A stretch of DNA of 53,669 nt from Pseudomonas sp. PB106 (GCF_009764645.1 NZ_RWIM01000193.1:1-53669), one strand, 5' to 3'. Counted from the stretch's first letter, positions 1 through 8,176 are shown. Notes: generated by a model not told the origin, from the letters alone. Numbers and translations: made by a program.

Positions 1-60
1 GAGCAAGCTCGCTCCCACATTTGGAATGCATTTCGAATGTGGGAGCGAGCTTGCTCGCGA
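1..60. repeat. REP-type inverted pair, GCGAGC class (cut by window start)
   Basis: Two copies of a GTGGGAGCGAGCTTGCTCGC element face each other around a short AT-rich loop. The left copy lacks its outer bases because the window begins inside it. The same class occurs at 15816-15905. This matches the intergenic REP doublets known from P. fluorescens-group genomes. Confidence 0.85.
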
Positions 61-157
61 ATACGATCTAACATTCAACGAAGAACCAGAGCTGGCGCAA
101 AAGCTGCATTCAATGGCCATTCGCCGGTTTTCCGTCACCGGCCTCTGGAGGAATAGG

Positions 158-763
158 ATGCGTAGCCTGGTTTTGCTGCTGGCCGTTTTGGCGCTTGGCG
201 GCTGTATGACTGTCAGCGATATGGCCGAAGGCACTCGCTACCAGATGAGTGACGCAGGTCTGCTGGACCACAGCGACAGCCGTCGCGTGAACAACTTCCG
301 TATTCAGCCGGACTCGTTCATCTACATCGCCCAAGGCGCGTTTGCACCGCCGGGCGGTTCTTATCCGCGTCCCAATGTCGTCGCCGAAGAAGCCTTCAAA
401 GGTTTCGTCGAATACTTCCCGATGGTTCGCCGCGCGCGTGCGCCGGAAGGCCTCGATCAGGCGATGGGCGAAGCTCGCGACGCTGGCGCCCACTATCTGC
501 TGTACACCCGTTTCGCCAAGGCTGACGACCGTATCGGCAACTCCGATGAGTGGCTCGACCAAGAAGCCGTGGATCGCCTCGGCATCGATGGCGGCGTGAT
601 TCAGATCATGTTGATCGAGACCAACACCCAGTATTTGATTGATACTGCTCGCATCAAGAGTCGTGGCGGTTTACTGACGTTCCACGACAACAAGCCCGAA
701 GACCTGATCGGCCCGCCGCTGGCACAGTACGCGCGCAGCCTGTTGGGAGTCGGCGACCAATAA
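158..763 (+). CDS. DUF4823-type lipoprotein
   Basis: This is a predicted lipoprotein of 201 residues. I chose ATG 158 because GGAGGAA lies just upstream and because the protein then begins with a lipoprotein signal peptide: MRS, a hydrophobic stretch, then the lipobox LGGC with the lipidated Cys near residue 16. Longer in-frame starts would run back into the REP element. The mature part resembles the DUF4823 family of Pseudomonas lipoproteins, whose function is unknown. Its stop lies 15 bases before the DUF1285 gene, so the two are probably co-transcribed. Family assignment is by recall, without a profile search. Confidence 0.8.
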   Translation: MRSLVLLLAVLALGGCMTVSDMAEGTRYQMSDAGLLDHSDSRRVNNFRIQPDSFIYIAQGAFAPPGGSYPRPNVVAEEAFKGFVEYFPMVRRARAPEGLDQAMGEARDAGAHYLLYTRFAKADDRIGNSDEWLDQEAVDRLGIDGGVIQIMLIETNTQYLIDTARIKSRGGLLTFHDNKPEDLIGPPLAQYARSLLGVGDQ

Positions 764-778
764 TTCAAGGAGAACGCC

Positions 779-1339
779 ATGAGTGGCCCGCAAAAAGCCA
801 ATGACCTGTTGGGACAGATCCCCAAAACCAAAGGCTTGCCGCCGGTGCACTTGTGGAACCCGGACTTCTGCGGCGACATCGACATGCGCATCGCCCGCGA
901 CGGCACCTGGTACTACCTGGGCACGCCGATCGGGCGCAAGCCGATGGTCAAACTGTTCTCGACGATCATCCGCCGCGATGGCGATGACTATTTCCTGATC
1001 ACCCCGGTCGAGAAGGTCGGGATCAAGGTTGACGATGCGCCGTTTGTGGCGATTGCCGTCGAGGTAGAAGGCGAGGGAGAGGCGCAGTTGTTGCGCTTCA
1101 CTACCAACGTCGATGAAACCGCCGAGGCCGGGCCCGAACATCCGATCCGCGTCGAGATAGATCCGACGACACAAGAACCAGCGCCCTACGTGCATATCCG
1201 CACTAACCTTGAAGCGTTGATTCACCGCAATGTGTTCTACCAACTGGTGGAACTGGCGGTGAGCCGTGAAATTGATGGCCAGCGTTGGCTTGGCGTGTGG
1301 AGCGGCGGCGAGTTCTTCCGCATCGGCCTCGAACCTTAA
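779..1339 (+). CDS. DUF1285 domain-containing protein
   Basis: A soluble protein of 186 residues with no signal peptide or membrane segment. It matches the DUF1285 family by overall sequence: an N-terminal PPVHLWNPDFCGDIDMRI segment, a GTWYYLGTPIGR motif and a long beta-rich remainder. The function of the family is not established. The ATG at 779 has AAGGAGAA about ten bases upstream. It follows the DUF4823 lipoprotein gene closely and the pair ends at a hairpin that could act as a transcription terminator. Confidence 0.85.
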   Translation: MSGPQKANDLLGQIPKTKGLPPVHLWNPDFCGDIDMRIARDGTWYYLGTPIGRKPMVKLFSTIIRRDGDDYFLITPVEKVGIKVDDAPFVAIAVEVEGEGEAQLLRFTTNVDETAEAGPEHPIRVEIDPTTQEPAPYVHIRTNLEALIHRNVFYQLVELAVSREIDGQRWLGVWSGGEFFRIGLEP

Positions 1340-1410
1340 AAGATCGCAGCCTTCGGCAGCTCCTACGTGGCGTACACCTGTAGGAGCTGCCGAAGGCTGC
1401 GATCTTTTTT
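1338..1410. terminator. REP-type palindrome with terminator features (GATCGCAGCC class)
   Basis: AAAGATCGCAGCCTTCGGCA and its exact complement form a stem of about 27 bp around a 15-base loop, followed by a run of T. The long GC stem flanked by A and T runs could terminate transcription in both directions. The same class occurs at 16503, 30175 and 36315. Confidence 0.75.
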
Positions 1411-1414
1411 GTCG

Positions 1415-1443
1415 TTGACACCCAATCATATGATCATTAGCTT
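1415..1443 (+). promoter_or_regulatory. Predicted promoter and operator of the FadR-type repressor gene
   Basis: TTGACA (1415-1420) is followed by a 17-base spacer and TAGCTT (1438-1443). The spacer holds the palindrome ATCATATGAT (1425-1434). The araF promoter carries the related TCATACGATATGA, and both begin CCAATCAT. I infer autoregulation by the GntR/FCD protein encoded downstream. Confidence 0.5.
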
Positions 1444-1475
1444 GATCACCCATCGCGATCCGCTTTGAGGTGTTC

Positions 1476-2192
1476 ATGTCCAGCAGCTTTCACGCATCCA
1501 CGGTCGACTGGCTGGGCAGCTGGATCGCCGCCGGCCAGGTCAAACCGGGGCAGACCATCAAGGTCGAGGCCGATCTGGGCGAACAGCTCGGCGTCAGCCG
1601 CACGGTCATCCGCGAAGCTATCAAAACCCTCGTCGCCAAAGGCATGCTCGAAGTCGGGCCTAAAGTCGGCACCCGCGTGCTGCCGGTGCGGCGCTGGAAT
1701 CTGTTTGATCCGCAAGTCGTTGGTTGGCTGTCGCGCAACGGCTTGCCGGAAAACTTCGTCGACGACCTGCTCGACCTGCGCCGCACCATCGAGCCGATGG
1801 CCGTGCGCTGGGCCTGCGAGCGGGCAACACAGGAACAGATCGAAGCGGTGCAACTGGCCTACAACGCCCTTGAGCGCGCAGTGGACTGCGATGCCGATTA
1901 CAACCGCGCCGATCAGTTCTTCCACGAATGCATTCTTGCGGCGAGCCACAACCAATTCATCGAACAAATGGTCCCGGCCCTCGGCGCGTTGCTGGCGGTG
2001 TCGTTCGAAGTTTCCGCTGCTGATCCTGATGAATTGCGGCGTACGTTACCGATCCATAAAGACATGGCCGATGCCATCGCAGCCCGCGACTCCGCGCGAG
2101 GCGTGTGGGCGTGCATGACGTTGATCGATAACGCGGATCTGGCGATCAAACGCTTTTACCCGAAAGTCATGGCCGACAAAAAAGCCAGCTGA
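1476..2192 (+). CDS. GntR-family regulator, FadR (FCD) subfamily
   Basis: A 238-residue transcription factor with an N-terminal winged helix (LGEQLGVSRTVIREAIKTL, then a GxKVGTRV wing) and an all-helical C-terminal FCD effector domain. Conserved D, R and H residues there (DLRRTIEP, FFHECILAASHN, HKDMADAI) suit the metal/carboxylate-binding pocket of FCD proteins. ATG 1476 is preferred over GTG 1470 because TTGAGG is then correctly spaced. It heads the lactonase, dehydrogenase and AraFGH genes, so it is probably their repressor, responding to an aldonate or sugar. The related E. coli DgoR acts on galactonate; the true ligand here is unknown. Confidence 0.85.
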   Translation: MSSSFHASTVDWLGSWIAAGQVKPGQTIKVEADLGEQLGVSRTVIREAIKTLVAKGMLEVGPKVGTRVLPVRRWNLFDPQVVGWLSRNGLPENFVDDLLDLRRTIEPMAVRWACERATQEQIEAVQLAYNALERAVDCDADYNRADQFFHECILAASHNQFIEQMVPALGALLAVSFEVSAADPDELRRTLPIHKDMADAIAARDSARGVWACMTLIDNADLAIKRFYPKVMADKKAS

Positions 2193-2208
2193 ACACAAAG
2201 AAATTCCC

Positions 2209-2297
2209 TGTAGGAGTGAGCCTGCTCGCGATAGCGGTAAATCAGTCGCATTGAAGTCAACTGACACTACGCCATCGCGAGCAGGCTCACTCCTACA
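2209..2297. repeat. REP-type inverted pair (TGTAGGAGTGAGCCTGCTCGCGAT class)
   Basis: Facing copies of TGTAGGAGTGAGCCTGCTCG separated by about 40 bases lie between the repressor gene and the lactonase gene. This variant is seen only once in the window. Confidence 0.85.
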
Positions 2298-2327
2298 AAA
2301 AATCACAAGAACAATTGAGGAGTTGAT

Positions 2328-3203
2328 ATGCCGTGGACCGCCCTGACCCAACACCGCGCCCAACTCGGCGAAGGCCCGTTCTGGGACGCGCCTACCCAGG
2401 CACTGTACTGGGTCGACATCGCCGGCAAACAGGCCTTGCGCCTGATCGGCCAGAACGTTGAGATCTGGCACATGCCCGAACACGTTTCCGCGTTCATCCC
2501 CTGCGCCAGCGCCGATGCTTTGGTCACGCTCAGCAGCGGCGTGTATCGCCTTGATCTTGACTCCCCCGGTCTCGAACCGCGCCTGAGCCTGTTCTGCGTC
2601 GCTGACCCGCAACCCGGCAATCGCCCCAATGAAGCACGTTGCGATGGCCAAGGCCGTTTGTGGCTCGGCACCATGCAAAACAACATCGGTGAAAATGGCG
2701 AAGACTTGCCGATCACCCGTCGTTCCGGTGGCTTGTTCCGGGTCGATCCCGACAAGCGTGTGACGCCCTTGCTGCGAGGACTGGGGATTCCCAACACGCT
2801 GCTGTGGAGCGACGACGGCACCACGCTGCTGTTCGGCGACAGCATGGACAGCACGCTTCATCGCTACTTCATTCACACCGATGGCAACCTCGATGCCGCG
2901 CAGGTCTGGTACGGCCCCGACCAGCAGGGCGGCCCGGACGGTTCGGCGATGGATGCTGAAGGCTACGTGTGGAATGCCCGCTGGGACGGCAGTTGCCTGT
3001 TGCGTCTGTCACCGGAGGGCAAGGTCGATCGCAAAATCGACCTGCCGGTCAGCCGCCCGACCAGTTGCGTGTTTGGCGGCGAAGATCTGAAGACCCTTTT
3101 TGTTACCAGCGCCAAGAGCCCGCACAACCATCCACTGGACGGTGCCGTGCTGTCGATGCGCGTTGATGTTGCAGGAAAGCTCTGTACGCGATTTGCGCAT
3201 TAA
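2328..3203 (+). CDS. SMP-30/gluconolactonase-family sugar lactonase
   Basis: A cytoplasmic protein of 291 residues with the hallmarks of SMP-30 beta-propeller lactonases: LGEGPFWD near the N terminus (metal-ligand Glu), RPNEARCDGQGRLWLGTM, a central GLGIPNTLLWS and PDGSAMDAEGYVWNARW (metal-ligand Asp). Such enzymes open aldonolactones with a divalent metal. With the neighbouring SDR sugar dehydrogenase it would convert L-arabinono- or D-galactono-lactone to the acid. ATG 2328 has GAGGAG eight bases upstream. The exact substrate cannot be read from sequence. Confidence 0.85.
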   Translation: MPWTALTQHRAQLGEGPFWDAPTQALYWVDIAGKQALRLIGQNVEIWHMPEHVSAFIPCASADALVTLSSGVYRLDLDSPGLEPRLSLFCVADPQPGNRPNEARCDGQGRLWLGTMQNNIGENGEDLPITRRSGGLFRVDPDKRVTPLLRGLGIPNTLLWSDDGTTLLFGDSMDSTLHRYFIHTDGNLDAAQVWYGPDQQGGPDGSAMDAEGYVWNARWDGSCLLRLSPEGKVDRKIDLPVSRPTSCVFGGEDLKTLFVTSAKSPHNHPLDGAVLSMRVDVAGKLCTRFAH

Positions 3204-3263
3204 ATCCCAAAATATGGGATGCAAAATTATATATTGAGATTATTTGGCGGTCGGGTTTATAGT
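3204..3263 (+). promoter_or_regulatory. Sugar-responsive promoter and 17-bp operator, copy 1
   Basis: ATCCCAAAATATGGGAT (3204-3220) is a palindrome with six-base arms. It is followed by TTATATATTGAGATT and a sigma-70-like promoter: TTGAGA 3234-3239, 18-base spacer, TATAGT 3258-3263. A near-identical block precedes dgoK at 16589-16648. The regulator is not proven; the IclR protein encoded at 21080 is the nearest candidate. Confidence 0.7.
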
Positions 3264-3317
3264 CGGCTCCAGCAGTAACACGCACTCACACTTAAAAAGA
3301 ACAAAACAGGTGAAGTG

Positions 3318-3485
3318 ATGCAGCGAATGTCTATCGCACTCCCGTGTGGAGTCCGCGTCTTGCAACGGCCTCAAGCTGTCGGCCGCGCCTGCCTGTTTTG
3401 TTTCAAACGCCTTCCGAACCGGACATCGTCAGATGCCCGGTTTTTTTGCGCTTGCGAAACAGGAGTCCAGATCCATGGCTGAACC
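3318..3485 (+). other. Leader reading frame of 55 codons before the SDR gene
   Basis: ACAAAACAGGTGAAG just before ATG 3318 is identical to the ribosome-binding region of dgoK (before ATG 16687), and ATCGCACTC recalls the ATCGCGCTC of dgoK codons 6-8. After that the frame diverges and ends at a TGA overlapping the SDR start. The product would be a basic, Cys-rich 55-mer with no family resemblance. It could be a leader peptide or the remnant of a duplicated dgoK 5' end; I doubt that it is an ordinary gene. Confidence 0.35.
3417..3447 (+). terminator. Intrinsic-terminator-like hairpin inside the SDR leader
   Basis: AACCGG, one A, CATC, loop GTCA, GATG, one C and CCGGTT form a stem broken by a single A/C mismatch, followed directly by five further T. 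It lies between the promoter at 3234-3263 and the SDR start at 3475, so full-length transcripts must read through it. It fits an attenuator or the 3' end of a small leader RNA. Confidence 0.65.
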
Positions 3486-4293
3486 TCTTTCCCTGCCGCC
3501 GGTGCCCGCACCGCCGAAGGGCGAGCGTCTGAAAAACAAGGTCGTGCTGCTGACCGGTGCTGCGCAGGGTATTGGCGAAGCCATCGTCGCTGCGTTCGCT
3601 TCGCAGCAAGCAAAATTGGTCATCAGCGATATTCAGGCCGAGAAAGTCGAGCAGGTTGCCGCGCACTGGCGCGAACAGGGCTTTGATGTGCAGGCGCTGA
3701 AGGCGGATGTCTCGCGTCAGCAGGATCTGCACGCCATGGCCAAACGCGCCGTTGAACTGCATGGGCGCATTGATGTGCTGGTCAATTGCGCCGGGGTCAA
3801 CGTGTTCCGCGATCCATTGGAAATGACCGAGGAAGACTGGCGCCGCTGCTTCGCCATCGACCTGGACGGCGCCTGGTTCGGCTGCAAAGCGGTGCTGCCG
3901 CAGATGATCGAGCAGGGCGTCGGCAGCATCATCAACATCGCCTCGACCCATTCCAGCCACATCATTCCCGGCTGCTTCCCGTACCCGGTGGCCAAACACG
4001 GTTTGCTCGGCCTGACCCGCGCACTTGGCATCGAGTACGCGGCGAAAGGCATCCGCGTCAACGCCATCGCCCCGGGCTACATTGAAACGCAACTGAACGT
4101 CGACTACTGGAACGGGTTCGCCGATCCGCATGCCGAGCGGCAGCGCGCCTTCGATCTGCACCCGCCGAAGCGTATCGGTCAGCCGCTCGAAGTGGCGATG
4201 ACGGCGGTGTTTCTGGCCAGCGACGAAGCACCGTTCATCAACGCGTCATGCATCACCATCGATGGTGGTCGCTCTGTGATGTACCACGACTGA
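3475..4293 (+). CDS. SDR aldose 1-dehydrogenase (L-arabinose/D-galactose type)
   Basis: A 272-residue short-chain dehydrogenase. It shows the nucleotide-binding TGAAQGIG motif, LVNCAG in place of NNAG, a catalytic Ser in INIASTHSS and the YPVAK Tyr-Lys pair, with IDGGRSVMYHD at the C terminus. ATG 3475 follows AGGAG by nine bases; longer frames run into the terminator hairpin. It sits between a sugar lactonase and the arabinose ABC transporter, so I infer NAD(P)-dependent oxidation of L-arabinose and/or D-galactose to the 1,4-lactone. The substrate is inferred from context. Confidence 0.82.
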   Translation: MAEPLSLPPVPAPPKGERLKNKVVLLTGAAQGIGEAIVAAFASQQAKLVISDIQAEKVEQVAAHWREQGFDVQALKADVSRQQDLHAMAKRAVELHGRIDVLVNCAGVNVFRDPLEMTEEDWRRCFAIDLDGAWFGCKAVLPQMIEQGVGSIINIASTHSSHIIPGCFPYPVAKHGLLGLTRALGIEYAAKGIRVNAIAPGYIETQLNVDYWNGFADPHAERQRAFDLHPPKRIGQPLEVAMTAVFLASDEAPFINASCITIDGGRSVMYHD

Positions 4294-4323
4294 GCGCAGC
4301 GGCTTTCATGCGGATCAATCCGC

Positions 4324-4351
4324 TTGAAATCCAATCATCATACGATATGAC
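4324..4351 (+). promoter_or_regulatory. araF promoter with overlapping TCATACGATATGA operator
   Basis: TTGAAA (4324-4329), a 16-base spacer and TATGAC (4346-4351) form a plausible promoter. The inverted repeat TCATA-CGA-TATGA (4338-4350) covers the spacer end and the -10 box, where a repressor would block RNA polymerase. It resembles the site before the FadR-type regulator gene at 1425. Confidence 0.5.
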
Positions 4352-4429
4352 TATTTTCAACAGGCTTCGCAGGAACACGCTTTAACGCTTTTCAAACATT
4401 GCTCAAAAAAAATAACAAGGAGTCAGCTT

Positions 4430-5434
4430 ATGAAACGTCGTTTCGGGATTCGTACCCTGTGCACTACCGCCCTGGCGGTCACTGCATTCAGCCTGAGCAG
4501 TTCGCTGCTCGCTGCCGACACCGTGAAAATCGGTTTTCTGGTCAAACAGGCGGAAGAACCCTGGTTCCAGACCGAGTGGGCCTTCGCCGAGAAAGCCGCC
4601 AAGGACAAGGGCTTCGAACTGATCAAGATCGCCGTGCCGGATGGTGAGAAAACCTTGTCGGCCATCGATAGCCTTGCCGCCAACGGCGCCAAGGGCTTTG
4701 TGATCTGCCCGCCGGACGTCTCGCTCGGCCCGGCAATCATGGCCAAAGCCAAACTCAATGACCTCAAAGTGATTGCCGTCGATGACCGTTTCGTCGACGC
4801 CAACGGCAAGTTCATGGAAGACGTGCCGTACCTCGGCATGGCAGCGTTCGAAGTCGGCCAGAAGCAGGGCAACGCGATGGTTGCCGAAGCGAAAAAACGC
4901 AACTGGGACTGGAAAGACACCTACGCGGTGGTCAACACCTACAACGAACTCGACACCGGCAAGAAGCGCACCGACGGCTCGGTGAAGTCCCTTGAAGACG
5001 CCGGCATGCCGAAAGATCACATCCTCTTCGCCGCGCTGAAAACCCTCGACGTACCGGGCAGCATGGACGCCACCAACTCGGCACTGGTGAAACTGCCAGG
5101 CGCGGCGAAAAACCTGATCATCGGTGGCATGAACGACAACACCGTGCTCGGCGGCGTGCGCGCCACTGAAGCGGCCGGTTTTGCCGCAGCCAACGTGATC
5201 GGCATCGGCATCAACGGCACCGACGCCATTGGCGAACTGAAAAAGCCTAACAGCGGCTTCTTCGGTTCGATGCTGCCAAGCCCGCACATCGAAGGCTACA
5301 AAACCGCCGAGATGATGTACGAGTGGGTCACCACCGGCAAAGAGCCGCCGAAGTACACCGCGATGGACGACGTCACCCTGATCACCCGCGAAAACTTCAA
5401 GCAAGAGCTGGAAAAAATCGGCTTGTGGAACTGA
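4430..5434 (+). CDS. araF: Arabinose ABC transporter substrate-binding protein
   Basis: A 334-residue periplasmic sugar-binding protein of the type I (PBP1) fold. Residues 1 to about 30 form a Sec signal peptide ending near SLLAAD. The mature protein carries the AraF-like KIGFLVKQAEEPWFQTEW segment and, further on, VIGIGINGTDAIGEL. It would bind L-arabinose and possibly D-galactose or D-fucose and deliver it to AraGH. AAGGAG precedes the ATG. A strong terminator hairpin separates it from araG, which fits the common higher output of the binding protein. E. coli AraF is close in length. Confidence 0.9.
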   Translation: MKRRFGIRTLCTTALAVTAFSLSSSLLAADTVKIGFLVKQAEEPWFQTEWAFAEKAAKDKGFELIKIAVPDGEKTLSAIDSLAANGAKGFVICPPDVSLGPAIMAKAKLNDLKVIAVDDRFVDANGKFMEDVPYLGMAAFEVGQKQGNAMVAEAKKRNWDWKDTYAVVNTYNELDTGKKRTDGSVKSLEDAGMPKDHILFAALKTLDVPGSMDATNSALVKLPGAAKNLIIGGMNDNTVLGGVRATEAAGFAAANVIGIGINGTDAIGELKKPNSGFFGSMLPSPHIEGYKTAEMMYEWVTTGKEPPKYTAMDDVTLITRENFKQELEKIGLWN

Positions 5435-5441
5435 CGTAGCG

Positions 5442-5467
5442 ACGGCCCGGGTAGCCGGGCCGTTTTT
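5442..5467 (+). terminator. Terminator hairpin between araF and araG
   Basis: ACGGCCCGG, loop GTAG and CCGGGCCGT form a perfect nine-base-pair stem followed by four further T. It lies eight bases after the araF stop and 21 before the araG start. I infer partial termination that lowers araGH expression relative to araF. Confidence 0.85.
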
Positions 5468-5487
5468 CGGTGTGAAGAGGTGGCTTT

Positions 5488-7035
5488 ATGCACGCGCAAG
5501 TACAGACACAAGCACAACACAGCGCCAGCGGCAGCCTGCGCTTCAACGGGATCGGCAAAACCTTTCCCGGTGTGAAGGCGCTGGACGCCATCAGCTTCGT
5601 CGCGCATCCGGGGCAGGTTCATGCCTTGATGGGCGAGAACGGCGCCGGCAAATCGACCCTGCTGAAAATCCTCGGCGGCGCTTACATCCCGAGCAGCGGC
5701 GAGTTACAGATCGGCGAACAGACCATGGCGTTCAAGTCGACCGCCGACAGCATCGGCAGCGGCGTCGCGGTGATTCACCAGGAACTGCATCTGGTGCCGG
5801 AAATGACCGTCGCCGAGAACCTGTTTCTCGGCCATCTGCCGGCCAGTTTCGGTTTGATCAATCGCGGCACGCTGCGCCAGCAAGCATTGAGTTGCCTGAA
5901 AGGCCTGGCCGACGAAATCGATCCGCAAACCAAGGTCGGACGCCTGTCCCTCGGCCAGCGGCAACTGGTGGAAATCGCCAAAGCGCTGTCGCGCGGCGCG
6001 CATGTCATTGCCTTCGACGAACCGACCAGCAGCCTGTCGGCCCGCGAGATCGACCGCTTGATGGCGATCATCGGGCGTCTGCGTGACGAGGGCAAAGTCG
6101 TGCTCTACGTCTCGCATCGCATGGAAGAAGTGTTCCGTATCTGCGACGCGGTAACGGTGTTCAAGGACGGTCGCTACGTGCGCACCTTCGAGGACATGAG
6201 CCAGTTGACCCACGATCAACTGGTGACCTGCATGGTCGGTCGCGACATTCAGGACATCTACGATTATCGTCATCGTCCACGCGGCGCGGTGGCGCTGAAG
6301 GTCGACGGTTTGCTCGGCCCGGGCCTGCGTGAGCCGATTAGTTTCGAGGCGCACAAAGGTGAAATTCTTGGTCTGTTCGGGTTGGTCGGGGCAGGGCGCA
6401 CCGAACTGTTTCGCCTGCTCAGCGGGTTGGAGCGCAACACCGCCGGACGCCTCGAACTGCGTGGCCATGAACTGAAACTGCGCTCACCGCGCGACGCGAT
6501 TGCGGCGGGCATTCTGCTGTGTCCGGAGGATCGCAAGAAGGAGGGCATCATCCCGCTGGCCAGCGTTGCCGAGAACATCAACATCAGTGCGCGCGGGGCC
6601 AACTCCGGCCTCGGTTGCCTGATTCGCGGTCTCTGGGAGAAGGGCAACGCCGACAAGCAGATCAAGTCGCTGAAAGTGAAAACCCCGCACGCCGGCCAGC
6701 AGATCAAATTTCTCTCCGGCGGCAATCAGCAGAAGGCCATTCTCGGTCGCTGGCTGTCGATGCCGATGAAAGTTTTGCTGCTCGACGAACCGACGCGCGG
6801 CATCGACATCGGTGCCAAAGCGGAGATCTACCAGATCATCCACAACCTCGCCGCCGAGGGCATTTCGGTGATCGTGGTGTCCAGCGACCTGATGGAAGTG
6901 ATGGGTATTTCCGACCGCATTCTGGTGCTCTGCGAAGGCGCCCTGCGCGGCGAAATCAGCCGTGACCAGGCCAATGAATCCAACCTGCTGCAACTGGCTT
7001 TGCCGCGCCACCGCGCTGACGGCGTGGCGAACTGA
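5488..7035 (+). CDS. araG: Arabinose ABC transporter ATP-binding protein
   Basis: A 515-residue double ATPase as usual for AraG/RbsA/MglA proteins. Domain 1 has Walker A GENGAGKST near residues 49-57, signature LSLGQRQ near 154 and Walker B VIAFDEPTSS near 175. Domain 2 has a degenerate Walker A (GLVGAGRTE, near 297), signature LSGGNQQK near 410 and LLLDEPTRGID near 430. One degenerate site is normal in this family. The protein powers sugar import with AraH from the cytoplasmic face. An AGAGG precedes the ATG, and araH starts nine bases after the stop. Confidence 0.93.
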   Translation: MHAQVQTQAQHSASGSLRFNGIGKTFPGVKALDAISFVAHPGQVHALMGENGAGKSTLLKILGGAYIPSSGELQIGEQTMAFKSTADSIGSGVAVIHQELHLVPEMTVAENLFLGHLPASFGLINRGTLRQQALSCLKGLADEIDPQTKVGRLSLGQRQLVEIAKALSRGAHVIAFDEPTSSLSAREIDRLMAIIGRLRDEGKVVLYVSHRMEEVFRICDAVTVFKDGRYVRTFEDMSQLTHDQLVTCMVGRDIQDIYDYRHRPRGAVALKVDGLLGPGLREPISFEAHKGEILGLFGLVGAGRTELFRLLSGLERNTAGRLELRGHELKLRSPRDAIAAGILLCPEDRKKEGIIPLASVAENINISARGANSGLGCLIRGLWEKGNADKQIKSLKVKTPHAGQQIKFLSGGNQQKAILGRWLSMPMKVLLLDEPTRGIDIGAKAEIYQIIHNLAAEGISVIVVSSDLMEVMGISDRILVLCEGALRGEISRDQANESNLLQLALPRHRADGVAN

Positions 7036-7044
7036 GAGGTGACT

Positions 7045-8016
7045 ATGATGACAACCCAAAACGAAACCCTGCCCAAAGAGCGCAAACCTCTGGACATGCG
7101 CCGCTTCCTTGATGACTGGGTCATGCTGCTGGCGGCTGTGGGCATTTTCGTTGCCTGCACGCTGCTGATCGACAACTTCCTTTCGCCGCTGAACATGCGT
7201 GGTTTGGGACTGGCGATTTCCACCACCGGGATCGCCGCGTGCACGATGTTGTATTGCCTGGCGTCGGGGCATTTCGACTTGTCGGTGGGCTCGGTGATTG
7301 CCTGCGCCGGCGTGGTCGCGGCGGTGGTGATGCGCGACACCAACAGCGTGTTTCTCGGTGTCAGTGCGGCATTGGTGATGGGCCTGATTGTCGGGCTCAT
7401 CAACGGCATCGTCATCGCCAAGCTGCGGGTCAACGCGTTGATCACCACGTTGGCGACCATGCAGATCGTTCGCGGTCTGGCGTACATTTTTGCCAACGGC
7501 AAAGCGGTGGGCGTGTCGCAGGAATCGTTCTTCGTCTTCGGTAACGGCCAGTTGTTCGGCGTGCCGGTGCCGATTCTGATCACTATCGTCTGCTTTCTGT
7601 TTTTTGGCTGGCTGCTGAACTACACCACCTACGGGCGCAACACCATGGCCATCGGCGGTAACCAGGAAGCGGCGCTGCTGGCGGGCGTGAATGTTGATCG
7701 GACCAAGATCATTATCTTTGCCGTGCATGGCGTGATTGGTGCGCTGGCGGGTGTGATTCTCGCCTCGCGGATGACCTCCGGGCAGCCGATGATTGGTCAG
7801 GGTTTTGAGCTGACGGTGATCTCGGCTTGCGTGTTGGGCGGCGTGTCGCTGAGCGGCGGGATCGGCATGATCCGGCATGTGATTGCCGGGGTGTTGATTC
7901 TGGCGATCATTGAGAATGCGATGAACCTGAAGAACATCGATACGTTTTATCAGTATGTGATCCGTGGTTCGATCCTGTTGCTGGCCGTGGTCATCGACCG
8001 CCTCAAACAACGCTGA
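7045..8016 (+). CDS. araH: Arabinose ABC transporter permease
   Basis: A 323-residue inner-membrane permease of the sugar class (BPD_transp_2). It has about ten hydrophobic segments and the conserved cytoplasmic GGNQEAALLAGVNVDRTK segment plus LGGVSLSGGIG near the C terminus. ATG 7045 is preferred over the upstream GTG because GAGAGG is then well placed; ATG 7048 is also possible. Last gene of the araFGH unit, followed by a REP doublet. Confidence 0.92.
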   Translation: MMTTQNETLPKERKPLDMRRFLDDWVMLLAAVGIFVACTLLIDNFLSPLNMRGLGLAISTTGIAACTMLYCLASGHFDLSVGSVIACAGVVAAVVMRDTNSVFLGVSAALVMGLIVGLINGIVIAKLRVNALITTLATMQIVRGLAYIFANGKAVGVSQESFFVFGNGQLFGVPVPILITIVCFLFFGWLLNYTTYGRNTMAIGGNQEAALLAGVNVDRTKIIIFAVHGVIGALAGVILASRMTSGQPMIGQGFELTVISACVLGGVSLSGGIGMIRHVIAGVLILAIIENAMNLKNIDTFYQYVIRGSILLLAVVIDRLKQR

Positions 8017-8036
8017 ATCCATCCCCAACACGAAAA

Positions 8037-8130
8037 CCTGTGGGAGCTGGCTTGCCAGCGATTGCGGTATAACATTCAACATCAACTTTGGATGTGCCGC
8101 CGTCATCGCTGGCAAGCCAGCTCCCACAGG
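8037..8130. repeat. REP-type inverted pair (GTGGGAGCTGGCTTGCCAGCGAT class)
   Basis: Facing copies of GTGGGAGCTGGCTTGCCAGC are separated by about 45 bases. This is the commonest class in the window (also 9936, 12542, 24029, 38334, 53613). It separates araH from the next operon. Confidence 0.9.
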
Positions 8131-8176
8131 GGATCGCTTCAGCTCCCCGCCTTCTGTCACCTTCCTCAAATATCCC

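Noticed and set aside
1338..1410. Riboswitch or small RNA
   Set aside because: It is a simple long hairpin that recurs at unrelated genes, so a REP/terminator explains it better.
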